Part shown: in pieces, positions 9,115-20,650 of the stretch
Layout of the letters: every line of letters starts with the position of its first letter
Position numbering within the stretch: position 1 is the stretch's first letter
From: JAQGMJ01 sp036498945
GTDB lineage: Bacteria > Pseudomonadota > Gammaproteobacteria > Burkholderiales > JAEUOS01
Reading direction: 5' to 3'
Assembly (NCBI GenBank): GCA_036498945.1
Contig: DASYEQ010000061.1
Span: forward strand, 18,288 to 82,287
Length of the DNA: 64,000 nt
Program-made: the position numbers and the translations under genes
The notes under the pieces: generated by a model
Told to the model about the DNA's origin: nothing
The model's database searches: none
Seen by the model: the letters and a program-made list of their open reading frames with translations, nothing else

Positions 9115-9258
9115 ATGAATACGGAAATCAAGGTACACGAGCAAATGGACATTGCCGGCGACATGTTCCAGACCATTGGTCTGGCCGCGGCCGCCGGCTT
9201 GGGCGCCGCCGTGGCGTCCGGCCTGATCGTGCTGCTGATCGCCCTGACCGCGGGCTAA
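9115..9258 (+). CDS. 47-residue single-pass membrane peptide
   Basis: The frame ATG 9115 to TAA 9258 has a good ribosome site (GGGAG, 6-nt spacing) and is followed 9 nt later by an intrinsic terminator. The product has an acidic N-terminal half (MNTEIKVHEQMD) and one Gly/Ala/Leu-rich transmembrane helix (about 19-46, AAAAGLGAAVASGLIVLL). It is divergent from the response-regulator gene across a 228-bp gap. I do not recognise a family. The ribosome site, terminator and position support a real small gene, possibly a target or modulator of the adjacent two-component system. Confidence 0.65.
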   Translation: MNTEIKVHEQMDIAGDMFQTIGLAAAAGLGAAVASGLIVLLIALTAG

Positions 9259-9266
9259 GCGGCGCC

Positions 9267-9292
9267 GGCGGGTTGAACCCGCCACTGTTTTT
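9267..9292 (+). terminator. Intrinsic terminator of the small membrane peptide gene
   Basis: GGCGGG (9267-9272), loop TTGAA and CCCGCC (9278-9283) are followed by ACTG and five T residues (9288-9292). Confidence 0.65.
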
Positions 9293-9435
9293 CCAGTCCA
9301 CCTGATAGCCCGGACGCTCCGGGCTGGTGGCTGGGGTCAAGGGACTCCTCCTCCTCCAGGTCCCGCGCGGGTGGCGTTGCTGCGGCGCCGCCCGGCCCCC
9401 AGCCCCTGGCCCAGAGCGTCTGGGCTTTTCATTGC

Positions 9436-10347
9436 ATGCCTGATTATTCAAAACACCTGGTGGCTGTTGGCATTTTCTACGCCTCTCACCTGGTCTGGGT
9501 GTATTTCGCCTGGGCGTTCTGGCGCTGGCGCAAGCGCCGCCAGGCCGGCATGCTGGCGGTGCGCTGCATCCTGGGCCTGCTGTTCGTCTGGGCACGCTTT
9601 GTCGAGCCCAACTGGATCACCGAGCGGGAGACCGCCATGCCGATCCATACCGGCACGCGCGTAGCCCTGATTTCCGACCTGCACCTGGGGGCGTACAACC
9701 ACGCCGGCATCGTCGCGCGCGTGGCCAAGCGCATCAACGCGCTGCAGCCGGACTGCACCGTGATTGCCGGAGATTTTCTCTATGCGCCGGATGAGCCGCT
9801 GGACGAACTGTTTGCGACGCTGAAGGACATTCACGGGCCGCTATATGCGGTGCTCGGCAACCACGACAGCCATGAAGTGCCGCCGCCGCACGGCATCGAG
9901 GTGCCCACCGCCGAGGTGATCGCCGCGCTTGAGCGTGCCGGCGTGCACCTGATCGAAAACCAGGTAGTCGACTGCGGCAAGGTGAAAATCGCCGGCGTCG
10001 GCGACCTGTGGACCGGGAAGTCGGATTTCCATGTCGCCCAGGCCTATCATGGACCGCAGCCGCTGGTGCTCCTGACCCACAACCCCGATCTTGCGTACGA
10101 GGTGCCGCGCGGCCTCTCGCCGTTGCTGCTTTCCGGGCACACCCACGGTGGCCAGGTGCGCCTGCCCTGGGTGTATCACTACGTAATCCCGGTCAAGGGG
10201 CCGTTTGACTATGGCTTGTTGTCGCCGGTGCAATGGAGCGAGGACCCGGTCGGCCGCCCCTACGTCTTCACCACCAGCGGCATTGGCGAAATCGCCTTGC
10301 CGCTGCGGCTGTTCGACCCGCCGGTGATCGACCTGCTGCGCATGTAG
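9436..10347 (+). CDS. Membrane-anchored calcineurin-like metallophosphoesterase
   Basis: A 303-residue protein. Two hydrophobic segments at about 7-28 and 40-53 anchor the N-terminus; the cytoplasmic or periplasmic catalytic domain follows with the complete metal-ligand series DLHLG, GDF, GNHD, LLTHNPD and SGHTHGG. This order and size match the YkoQ/YaeI-like branch of the calcineurin-like phosphoesterases, some of which hydrolyse lipid-linked phosphodiesters. The substrate is not determinable. The stop lies 3 nt from the convergent ABC permease stop. Confidence 0.87.
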   Translation: MPDYSKHLVAVGIFYASHLVWVYFAWAFWRWRKRRQAGMLAVRCILGLLFVWARFVEPNWITERETAMPIHTGTRVALISDLHLGAYNHAGIVARVAKRINALQPDCTVIAGDFLYAPDEPLDELFATLKDIHGPLYAVLGNHDSHEVPPPHGIEVPTAEVIAALERAGVHLIENQVVDCGKVKIAGVGDLWTGKSDFHVAQAYHGPQPLVLLTHNPDLAYEVPRGLSPLLLSGHTHGGQVRLPWVYHYVIPVKGPFDYGLLSPVQWSEDPVGRPYVFTTSGIGEIALPLRLFDPPVIDLLRM

Positions 10348-10350
10348 GCA

Positions 10351-11117
10351 TTAGGGCTTCAGCCGATAGCCGGTGCGGAACATCCACCACAGCAAGCTGA
10401 GGCACAGCGCCATGAAGCACGCCGTGAAGCCGAGGCTGGCTGGCATGCTGACGTCGCCGACGCCGTAAAAGCTCCAGCGGAATCCGCTCACCAGGTAGAC
10501 CACCGGATTGAACAGGCTCAGCGTCTGCCACGGCTGCGGCAGCATGTCGATCGAATAAAAGGCGCCACCCAGGAAAGTCAGTGGCGTCACCACCAGCGAC
10601 GGAATGATCGCCAACTGCTCGAAATTCTTCGCCCAGATGCCGATGATGAAGCCGAACAGGCTGAAGGTGACCGAAGTGAGCACGAGAAACGCGATCATCC
10701 ACGCCGGATGGAGAATCTCCACCCGCACGAAAAAGGTCGCGGTCACGAGAATGATCAGCCCGATCAGGACCGATTTGGTCGCCGCCGCGCCGACATAGGC
10801 CACCACTGCCTCGAAGGCGGAAAGCGGTGCGGAGAGGATTTCGAAGATGGTGCCGGTGAATTTGGGAAAGTAGATGCCGACGGAGGCATTCGAGATGCTC
10901 TGGGTGAGGATGGTCAGCATGATCAGGCCGGGCACGATGAAGGCGCCGTAGCCCACTCCGCCGATCGACTGCATGCGCGAGCCGATGGCGCCGCCGAACA
11001 CGATGAAATAAAGCGCGGTGGTGATCACCGGCGTGGCGACGCTCTGCCAGACGGTGCGCGCGGTGCGCGCCATCTCGGTACGGTAGATCGCCCAGATACC
11101 GCTGCGATTGATCAGCA

Positions 11118-11118
<1 letters not shown>
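10351..11118 (-). CDS. ABC-2 type exporter permease (YadH-like)
   Basis: A 255-residue integral membrane protein with six predicted helices. It has the ABC-2 pattern: an amphipathic N-terminus (IYRTEMARTARTVWQSVATPV), GLIMLTIL, the block SAPLSAFEAVVAY and the C-terminal TPLTFLGGAFYSIDMLP. Its ATG overlaps the stop of the ATPase gene by one base (TAATG), so translation is coupled. With the ATPase it would form a two-component exporter similar to E. coli YadGH. The substrate is unknown. Confidence 0.92.
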
Positions 11119-12041
<923 letters not shown>

Positions 12042-12258
12042 GGTATGGTGTTATTGGCCGCCCTGGAGTTGAGCAGAGCAGGGTGGGTATCTTGTGGTGA
12101 AGGAGGCCGGCGGACCGCAAGTATCGGGATACTGACCGTCTTTTTCCGCGGGCGTTCCCGCGGTTTTCATCGAGTGCCGATTATGCCTGCCTCGCGCACG
12201 GCAGGCCGGCAGGCGCTACACTTGCGTCCTGCCGCAACCAATACAAGTGTTTCCGTTC

Positions 12259-12615
12259 ATGATCCGCCTCGTCTTCGCCGCCTGCCTGCTGCTGCAACTG
12301 GCCGCCTGTTCCACCGTCGATTCGGTGGGCAAGTCCATCGACACTTATTTCGACCGCGGCTGGAAAATCCGCGAGCAGAACACCGATTTCGTCAGTATCG
12401 AGTACGACACCGAGAAGTTCGGCGACGCCGATATCCTGAAAAAAGCCGACGGCACCTGCAATGCCTACTCCAAGACGGCGATCATCAACCGCAGCAACCT
12501 CGACCCCATCACCGCCCGGCGTGTTTCCGTCTATCGTTGCCTCACCCAGAACGAGCGCCGCGCGCGCGAAGAGGCGGAGAAGAACGGCCAGCCGCTGCCG
12601 CTGCGCCGCGATTGA
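12259..12615 (+). CDS. Small predicted lipoprotein, unknown function
   Basis: A 118-residue protein with a signal peptide ending in the lipobox LAAC (MIRLVFAACLLLQLAACS), so it should be lipid-anchored. The mature part is hydrophilic and has two further Cys residues (GTCNAYS and VYRCLTQ) that could form a disulfide. I used ATG 12259 rather than the in-frame GTG 12247 because it gives a compact signal; no clear ribosome site is visible. No family recognised. It stands alone between divergent and convergent neighbours. Confidence 0.75.
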   Translation: MIRLVFAACLLLQLAACSTVDSVGKSIDTYFDRGWKIREQNTDFVSIEYDTEKFGDADILKKADGTCNAYSKTAIINRSNLDPITARRVSVYRCLTQNERRAREEAEKNGQPLPLRRD

Positions 12616-12722
12616 TCAGCCAGCGCAGATCAGATACGGCTCAAGGTGCGCCAGCCCGCGCGGCTGTCTCTCCAACCGGGTTGCGAAACGCAAGCAGGGC
12701 GCAGCCCCTTGATTGCCATTTT

Positions 12723-13415
12723 TCAAGCTGCCTTGCGCCGCTCGGTGGCGATCGCCGCCAGGCCGCCCAGGGCGTAGGCCTTCATGTGCTGCGCCAGTTC
12801 CTCCGCCGGCTGCTTGAACAGGCCCTGGATCGGGCTTTCCACGTTGCGCCGGATGATCAGCAGCATGATGCACGGCGCCATGATGTTGAGCATGCAGCGC
12901 GTCAGCGCCGGGTCGCGCGCTGGAATGCCGGTGATCTCGCTGATGATGCGCAGCAGGATGTTGAACTTCGGCATGGTCTGCTCGCGCATCACTTGCGGCA
13001 GCAAGGGCGAGGGGGCGAACAGCTCGCGCGCCCACAGGCGCGTATGCCAGCTCTGCCCGTTGATCACGATGGGTGCCAGCCCATCGATGAACTGGCCCAG
13101 CTTTTCCTCGGCCGGCAGGGCGCTGTCGGCCAGCCCGGTGAGATAGTCGATGCTCATCAGGCGCTGATGCACCTCTTCCAGTAACGCCAGGTAAAGGCCG
13201 TCGCGGCTGCCAAAGTGGTAGTTGACGGCGGCAATGTTGGTCTGCGCGCGTTCGCATACCGCCTTGCTGGTGGTGTCCGCATAACCATGCTCGGCAAACA
13301 GTTGCCCCGCCGCCTCGATGATGCGCGCGCGCGTGGCCGCGCCGTCGGTACGGGCGTTGCGTTCGGCACCGCCGGCGGTCTTGCGTGCGGAGCTTTTGGG
13401 CCGGGAAGAGGTCAT
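12723..13415 (-). CDS. cecR: TetR-family repressor, CecR (YbiH)-like
   Basis: A 230-residue regulator. After a basic leader, the TetR DNA-binding domain occupies about 27-75 (AAGQLFAEHGYADTT, AQTNIAAVNYHFGSR), and the remainder resembles the CecR/YbiH ligand-binding domain. In E. coli cecR precedes ybhGFSR; the same gene order is seen here, except that this repressor is divergent. A 16-bp perfect palindrome in the shared 87-bp promoter region is the likely operator. Known family members sense toxic small molecules; the ligand here is unknown. Confidence 0.87.
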   Translation of the reverse strand: MTSSRPKSSARKTAGGAERNARTDGAATRARIIEAAGQLFAEHGYADTTSKAVCERAQTNIAAVNYHFGSRDGLYLALLEEVHQRLMSIDYLTGLADSALPAEEKLGQFIDGLAPIVINGQSWHTRLWARELFAPSPLLPQVMREQTMPKFNILLRIISEITGIPARDPALTRCMLNIMAPCIMLLIIRRNVESPIQGLFKQPAEELAQHMKAYALGGLAAIATERRKAA

Positions 13416-13440
13416 TGCAAATCCAGCATGCCGAATTTAG

Positions 13441-13469
13441 TTGAAATTCAAATTTGAATTAAATATACT
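13441..13469 (+). promoter_or_regulatory. Sigma-70 promoter of the YbhG-F-S-R operon
   Basis: TTGAAA (13441-13446), a 17-bp spacer and TATACT (13464-13469), about 34 nt before the start codon at 13503. Match and spacing are close to consensus. Confidence 0.7.
13445..13460. promoter_or_regulatory. Perfect palindromic operator, probable CecR-like repressor site
   Basis: AATTCAAATTTGAATT is a 16-bp perfect palindrome. It overlaps the -35 box and fills the spacer of the operon promoter, the position expected for repression by blocking RNA polymerase. It also lies 30 nt upstream of the repressor gene start, allowing autoregulation. Confidence 0.65.
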
Positions 13470-13502
13470 ACAGCCAACCCTCACGCACAAGGGATAGTGC
13501 TA

Positions 13503-14528
13503 ATGAAAAAGTTACTCGTCATCCTGCTTGTCGTCCTCGTTGCCGCCGGTGTGGGCATCTGGTATTACACGCGGCCGGCGGACGATGCCAGGCAGCTTAC
13601 GCTCTATGGCAACGTCGATATTCGCCAGGTTTCGTTGGCCTTCGAAGGCAGCGACCGCATCGCCGAGATGCGGGTGCAGGAGGGCGACAAGGTCAAGACC
13701 GGCCAGGTGCTGGCGGTGCTGGATACGCGGGTCATGGGCCTGCAGGCAGGCCAGTCGGAGGCGCAGATCGGCGTGCAGGAAGAAGCGCTGAAGAAGCTGC
13801 GCAACGGCTCGCGCCCGGAGGAAGTGGCGCAGGCGCGTGCCCAGGTGGCCTCCGCCCAGGCCGACGTCGATCTTGCTGGCCAGCAATTGAAGCGCCTGCA
13901 AGGCATTTCCGCTTCCACCGGCGGCAAGGGCGTGAGTCAGCAGGATATGGACAATGCCGCCTCCAAGCTGAAAGTGACGCAGGCCGAACTGGAAAACCGC
14001 CGCAAGGCGCTGCAATTGCAGGTTGCCGGCCCGCGCCAGGAAGACATTGCCCAGGCCGAGGCGCAGGTGAAGGTCTCGCGCGCCGAACTGGCGCTGCTCA
14101 AATATCACATCAGCCAGGCAGAACTGAAAGCGCCGCAGGATGCAGTAGTGCGCGCGCGCCTGCTGGAGCCCGGCGACATGGCCTCGCCGCAACGCCCCGC
14201 CTATACCTTGGCGATCACTGATCCGAAATGGGTACGCTGCTACGTCACCGAAACGCAGCTCGGGCGCCTCAAGCCCGGCCAGGCGGCGCGGGTCGCTACC
14301 GACAGCCATCCGGACCAATCCATCGAAGGGAGCATCGGCTACATCTCCTCGGTGGCCGAGTTCACGCCGAAAAACGTCGAGACCCAGGAACTGCGTACCA
14401 GCCTGGTCTATGAAGTGCGCGTGTTGGTGAACGATCCCCAGGACCGCCTGCGCCTGGGCATGCCCGCCACCGTGCATATCGATACCACCGGCGCTCCCGA
14501 CGCGGCCAGGCCGCCGGCGGGGAAGTAA
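13503..14528 (+). CDS. ybhG: HlyD-type membrane fusion protein of ABC efflux system (YbhG-like)
   Basis: A 341-residue adaptor. An N-terminal hydrophobic anchor (KKLLVILLVVLVAAGVGIWYY) is followed by a biotinyl-lipoyl-like hairpin (VQEGDKVKTGQVLAVLD), a long alpha-helical coiled coil (about 75-190, Ala/Gln/Glu-rich) and beta-barrel segments (LKAPQDAVVRARLLEPGDMA). ATG 13503 has AAGGGA 8 nt upstream. It links the inner-membrane ABC complex encoded next to the outer-membrane factor encoded at 18711. It is first in a five-gene operon, with the ATPase beginning directly at its stop. Confidence 0.93.
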   Translation: MKKLLVILLVVLVAAGVGIWYYTRPADDARQLTLYGNVDIRQVSLAFEGSDRIAEMRVQEGDKVKTGQVLAVLDTRVMGLQAGQSEAQIGVQEEALKKLRNGSRPEEVAQARAQVASAQADVDLAGQQLKRLQGISASTGGKGVSQQDMDNAASKLKVTQAELENRRKALQLQVAGPRQEDIAQAEAQVKVSRAELALLKYHISQAELKAPQDAVVRARLLEPGDMASPQRPAYTLAITDPKWVRCYVTETQLGRLKPGQAARVATDSHPDQSIEGSIGYISSVAEFTPKNVETQELRTSLVYEVRVLVNDPQDRLRLGMPATVHIDTTGAPDAARPPAGK

Positions 14529-16396
<1,868 letters not shown>

Positions 16397-16400
<4 letters not shown>

Positions 16401-17575
16401 GCCAACACCAGATCGAACGTGACGCTTCCGGCGGCGCCGCGGGTTTCCGCCGCCGCCTGCTTTCGCTGGTGCGCAAGGAAGTGCGCCAGCTGCTGCGCGA
16501 CCGCGCCAATCTCATGATCGGCTTCGGCCTGCCGCTGGTGCTGATTTTCATCTTCGGCTACGGCCTGTCGCTGGACGTGAAAAGCGCGCCGGTGGCGGTG
16601 GTGCTGGAGGATGCTTCACCGACCGCCTTCGACATCATCGCCGGGTTGCGCCTGTCACCTTATCTGGCGCCGCGCCTGGTCGATTCGCAGCGCGAAGCGG
16701 AAACGCTGATGAATGATCGTGAAGTGGACGGCATCCTGCACGTGCCGAACGATTTTTCGAAGCGCCTGGCCGCCGGCGACGGCCGCGTGCAATTGCTGCT
16801 GCAAGGCGCGGATGCGAGCCGCGCCAACATCATCCGTGGCTACGTTACCGGCGCGCTCAACTCCTGGGCGCAAAAGCAGGCGGACCGCGATCCTTCCGGC
16901 GCAAACGGCGGCGCCGGCAGCAAGGCCGGCACCGTGGTGGTGGTCGACCGCATGTGGTTCAACGCCGCCAACACCAGTACCTGGTACCTGGTGCCCGGGC
17001 TGGTGGTGCTGATCATGACCCTGGTCGGCGCTTTTCTCACCGCCCTGGTGATGGCGCGCGAATGGGAGCGCGGCACGCTCGAAGCGCTATTCGTCACCCC
17101 GGTGCATCCGGTCGAGGTGCTGTTGGCGAAAATCATTCCGTATTTCGCCGTCGGCATGGGAGGGCTGGCGCTCTGCCTGTTCGCGGCCAAATTTCTGTTC
17201 GGCGTGCCGATCTACGGCTCGCTCCTGATCCTCACCTTCAGTTGCATGCTGTACCTGCTGGTGGCACTGGGTATCGGGCTGGTGATCTCCTCTTCGACCA
17301 AGAACCAGTTCGTCGCAAGCCAGATCGCGCTGCTCGCCAGCTTCATGCCGGCGATGATGCTCTCAGGTTTCATGTTCGATCTGCGCAACGTGCCGGTGGT
17401 GATCCGCGTCATCGGCAATGCGCTGCCGGCGACGTATTTCATGGAACTGATCAAGACCCTGTTCCTGGCCGGGGACAACTGGTACCTGATCTTCAAGGAC
17501 TGCGGCGTGCTTGCCGCCTACGCCGTCGTGCTGCTGGGCCTGGCGCGCGCGGTAACCCGCAAAAGACTGGACTGA
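16397..17575 (+). CDS. ybhS: ABC-2 permease of efflux system (YbhS-like)
   Basis: A 392-residue permease. TM1 (about 35-53, LMIGFGLPLVLIFIFGYGL) is followed by a large periplasmic domain (about 55-190) and five helices in the C-terminal half, including the ABC-2 block EWERGTLEALFVTPVHPVEVLLAKI. It starts inside the ATPase stop (ATGA overlap). It is paired with the following permease to make a heterodimer, as in YbhS/YbhR. Confidence 0.93.
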
Positions 17576-17579
17576 CACC

Positions 17580-18698
17580 ATGCGCGATTTCCTCGACATG
17601 CTGCTGCGCCTGCGCGTGCTGATCCGCAAGGAACTGCTCGCGGTGCTGAAAGACCCCGGCAGCCGCTCCATCCTGATCACACCGGCGCTGATGCAAGGCC
17701 TGCTGTTCGGCTACGCCGCCACCTACGACCTCACCAACGTACCCTACGCGCTGCTCGACCAGAGCCACGGCGCCAACGCGGTGAACCTGATTGCCAAGCT
17801 CGACGGCACCGGTGTGTTCCACCGCGTCGCCACCTTGCAGACGCAGCGCGACATCGCCGACGTCGTCGATTCCGGCAAGGCGCTGGTGGTGCTGCAGATC
17901 CCGTCCGATTTCGAGCGCCAGATCGAAGCCGGCGAGCCCGCGCCCCTGCAGGTGATCCTCGACGGCCGCAATTCCACCACCGCCGGCTCGGCCGGCGCCT
18001 ACATCGGCTCGGTGGTCGCGGAGTTCAACGCGCAGTTGCGCAACGCCCCCAAGCCGCCGCTGACGGTGGAAATGCGCGCCTGGTACAACCCCAACCTGCA
18101 GACGCGCTGGAACTTCATGCCCGGCATGATCGCCTCGCTTTCGATGATGCAGGTACTGATGCTCACCGCGCTCTCGGTTGCGCGCGAGCGCGAGCAGGGC
18201 ACCTTCGACCAGTTGCTGGTGACGCCCTTGTCGCCGGCCGAAATCATGATCGGCAAGGCGATTCCCTCGATCCTCATCGGCCTGTTCCAGTCCACGCTCA
18301 TCCTGTGCCTATCGCGCTTCTGGTTCGACATCCCGATGGCCGGCAGCATCGTCACGCTTTACTCCGGTTTGCTGATGTTCACCATCGCCAGCGTCGGCAT
18401 CGGCCTGTCGATCTCGGCGGTGTCCACCAGCATGCAGCAGGCGATGCTTTACTCCTTCGTGCTGATCATGCCGCTGATGCTGCTCTCCGGCCTTACCACG
18501 CCGGTGCGCAACATGCCGCAGGCGATGCAGATCGCCACCCTCGCCAATCCCCTGCGCTTCGCCATCGACCTGACGCAGCGGGTCTACCTCGAAGGCGTGG
18601 GGTTGCTGGCGGTATGGCACAACTTCATTCCGCTGTTCGTCATCTCCGCCGTTACGCTGCCACTCGCCGCCTGGCTGTTTCGCAATCGACTCGTCTGA
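17580..18698 (+). CDS. ybhR: ABC-2 permease of efflux system (YbhR-like)
   Basis: A 372-residue partner permease with the same plan: TM1 at about 24-42, periplasmic domain to about 180, then five helices with REREQGTFDQLLVTPLSPAEIMIGK and MPLMLLSGLTTPVRNMP. It begins 4 nt after the preceding stop. The outer-membrane factor gene follows 12 nt later, which completes a full efflux route in one operon. Confidence 0.93.
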   Translation: MRDFLDMLLRLRVLIRKELLAVLKDPGSRSILITPALMQGLLFGYAATYDLTNVPYALLDQSHGANAVNLIAKLDGTGVFHRVATLQTQRDIADVVDSGKALVVLQIPSDFERQIEAGEPAPLQVILDGRNSTTAGSAGAYIGSVVAEFNAQLRNAPKPPLTVEMRAWYNPNLQTRWNFMPGMIASLSMMQVLMLTALSVAREREQGTFDQLLVTPLSPAEIMIGKAIPSILIGLFQSTLILCLSRFWFDIPMAGSIVTLYSGLLMFTIASVGIGLSISAVSTSMQQAMLYSFVLIMPLMLLSGLTTPVRNMPQAMQIATLANPLRFAIDLTQRVYLEGVGLLAVWHNFIPLFVISAVTLPLAAWLFRNRLV

Positions 18699-18710
18699 AC
18701 GGAGAAGCCC

Positions 18711-20291
18711 ATGAACACCCCAGATCGCCACGCTCTTCTCCTGTCGCGCCGTCCCGCGTTGTTCCTGGCCGCGCTACTCCTGGCCGGCTGTACCACCGTT
18801 GGCCCCACCTTCCAGGCGCCGCCATCCGCAGCGCCGGCCGACTGGAGCGCCTGGCGCAGCGGCGACCCCGAACTGCGCCAGGGCCTGAACCTGACGATGG
18901 CGCCGCTGCCGCAACAATGGTGGACGGTGTTCAAGGATGCGACGCTCAACGACCTCGAATCGCGCGCCCAGCAGTCCAGCCTCGACCTGCAAACCGCCGC
19001 GCTGCGTTTCGCCCAGGCGCGCACGCAGCGCGCTGCCACCTTCGCGCAAAGGCTGCCGACGCTGGACGCCAGTGCTGCCGCGCACCGCAATCGCGACAGC
19101 GAAACCGGCGCCAGCACGCGCCTGATCACCGGCATCGCGCCCAGCGGGGGTGCCCGCGACCAGTTGATTTCGCTGCTTTCCTCCCCTTACAACCTGTACC
19201 AGACCGGCTTCGACGCCTCCTGGGAAATCGACCTCTGGGGGCGCGTGCGCCGCGGCCTCGAAAAGGCCGATGCCGACCTCGAGTCTTCCTCCGACATGCT
19301 GGCGCAGAGCCGCCTGTCGATCGAAAGCGAGGTGGCGCGCAGCTACTTCGAGCTGCGCACCGCGCAGCGCCAGTTGCTTCTCGCCCGCGCCGACATCGCT
19401 GCCGCCGAAGAGACGCTGCAACTGGCGAGTGCGCGCGCGCAAGGCGGCCTCACTGACCAGGTGGACGTGAAGCGCCAAGGCGCGCAACTGGCAGACCTGA
19501 AAGCGCGCCTGCCGCAACTCCTGGCGCAGGAGGCTTCCGCCATCAACCAGATCGGCGTTCTCGTCGGCGCCCATCCCGGCGAACTGAATGACACCCTTGC
19601 CACGCCTGCACCGGCAGGACCCGCGGCCGCGCAGGCGCCGCGCGAGGCCACCTTGCCCGACCTGGCGCTCGGCCTGCCCTCCGATTTGACACAACGCCGC
19701 CCGGACATTCGCCAGGCGGAAGACAAGCTGCATGCCGCCACCGCCAACATTGGCGTGGCCGAAGGTGACCTGCTGCCACGCATCACTCTGGGCGCCAGCT
19801 TCGGCTTCGAGTCCCTATTGTCCAACCAGCTTACCGACTGGGGCAGCCGGCGCTGGTCCGTCGGCCCCGGCATTTCCCTGCCGATTTTCGACGGCGGGCG
19901 CCGCCGCCGGGTGGTGGAGTTGCGCAAGCTGGAGCAGCAAGAAGCGGCGGTCTCTTTCCAGCAGACCGTGCTCAAGGCCTGGCAGGAAGTCGATGATGCC
20001 TTGAACAGCTACAACGCCGAACACAAGCGCAACCTGCAATTGCAGGAGAAGCAGCGCAACTCGCGCGAAGCCTATGACCTGGCGCAGGCCAAGTACAAGG
20101 GCGGCATGACCGATTTCCTGAGCCCCCTGGACGCGCAGCGCACATTGCTGCAAGCCGAACGCGACCTGGCCGATAGCGACAACCAGTTGCGCGCACGCCT
20201 GGTTGCTGTCTATAAGGCGATCGGCGGCGGCGGACCTGGCCTGGTCCCGGCAACCGCCAGCAATCAGGAAGGAACACCTGCCTCGCGGTGA
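18711..20291 (+). CDS. Outer-membrane efflux lipoprotein, NodT/TolC family
   Basis: A 526-residue factor with a lipobox (LLLAGCTTVGP) and two repeated TolC-type outer-membrane efflux domains, each with the long coiled-coil segments (SLDLQTAALRFAQARTQRAA; LQEKQRNSREAYDLAQAKYKGG). The linker LGLPSDLTQRRPDIRQAEDKL is a NodT-family signature. It is the last gene of the cecR-controlled ABC operon, 12 nt after the second permease, and so probably serves that exporter. E. coli ybhGFSR has no such dedicated gene and relies on TolC. Confidence 0.93.
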   Translation: MNTPDRHALLLSRRPALFLAALLLAGCTTVGPTFQAPPSAAPADWSAWRSGDPELRQGLNLTMAPLPQQWWTVFKDATLNDLESRAQQSSLDLQTAALRFAQARTQRAATFAQRLPTLDASAAAHRNRDSETGASTRLITGIAPSGGARDQLISLLSSPYNLYQTGFDASWEIDLWGRVRRGLEKADADLESSSDMLAQSRLSIESEVARSYFELRTAQRQLLLARADIAAAEETLQLASARAQGGLTDQVDVKRQGAQLADLKARLPQLLAQEASAINQIGVLVGAHPGELNDTLATPAPAGPAAAQAPREATLPDLALGLPSDLTQRRPDIRQAEDKLHAATANIGVAEGDLLPRITLGASFGFESLLSNQLTDWGSRRWSVGPGISLPIFDGGRRRRVVELRKLEQQEAAVSFQQTVLKAWQEVDDALNSYNAEHKRNLQLQEKQRNSREAYDLAQAKYKGGMTDFLSPLDAQRTLLQAERDLADSDNQLRARLVAVYKAIGGGGPGLVPATASNQEGTPASR

Positions 20292-20650
20292 TACCTCGGT
20301 CCTGGCGTATGCAAAGACCAAAACGTACGCGCATGCGCAACGCGGCTGCCTTCTTGGCCGCATATGGTATTAATTTTTCTTCATTGATGTAACGAGAGTT
20401 GTCGCGCCGGCCCGCGCTACCAGAGCAAGCGGTGCTGCCGCGCCAGTGGGGCAGCCAGCATCCTTTTCGCTCGGGCGACGTAAAGATAAGCAGGCGCCGC
20501 AAGATCAGTTTGCAAGCGCCGTGAATGGCGTTGCGTCCTGTTTAGCCGGATTTTCACCGACTTTCACATTGTTTGATTGCCGCCGGGCCCGGCGTGTACG
20601 ATGCCGTTTCCTTTTTTCGAGGCCCGACTCGGGGATTCGCGATCCGACTC
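20292..20650. other. 359-bp gap between the two efflux operons
   Basis: No coding frame with a convincing start, ribosome site or family signature is visible. It has a locally AT-richer stretch (about 20365-20395, GTATTAATTTTTCTTCATTG) and one weak promoter candidate near its right end. I see no terminator with a clear T-run after the first operon. Confidence 0.6.
20573..20602 (+). promoter_or_regulatory. Weak promoter candidate for the RND efflux operon
   Basis: TTGATT (20573-20578), 18-bp spacer, TACGAT (20597-20602), about 48 nt before the proposed start at 20651. Only partly matches consensus. Confidence 0.3.

Noticed and set aside
8887..9435. Sortase or sorted surface protein near the Pds-like regulators
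   Set aside because: No TLxTC-type catalytic motif or large secreted protein is encoded on either strand here.
20292..20650. Hidden small gene in the 359-bp gap
   Set aside because: Short frames there lack ribosome sites, motifs and coding-like composition.
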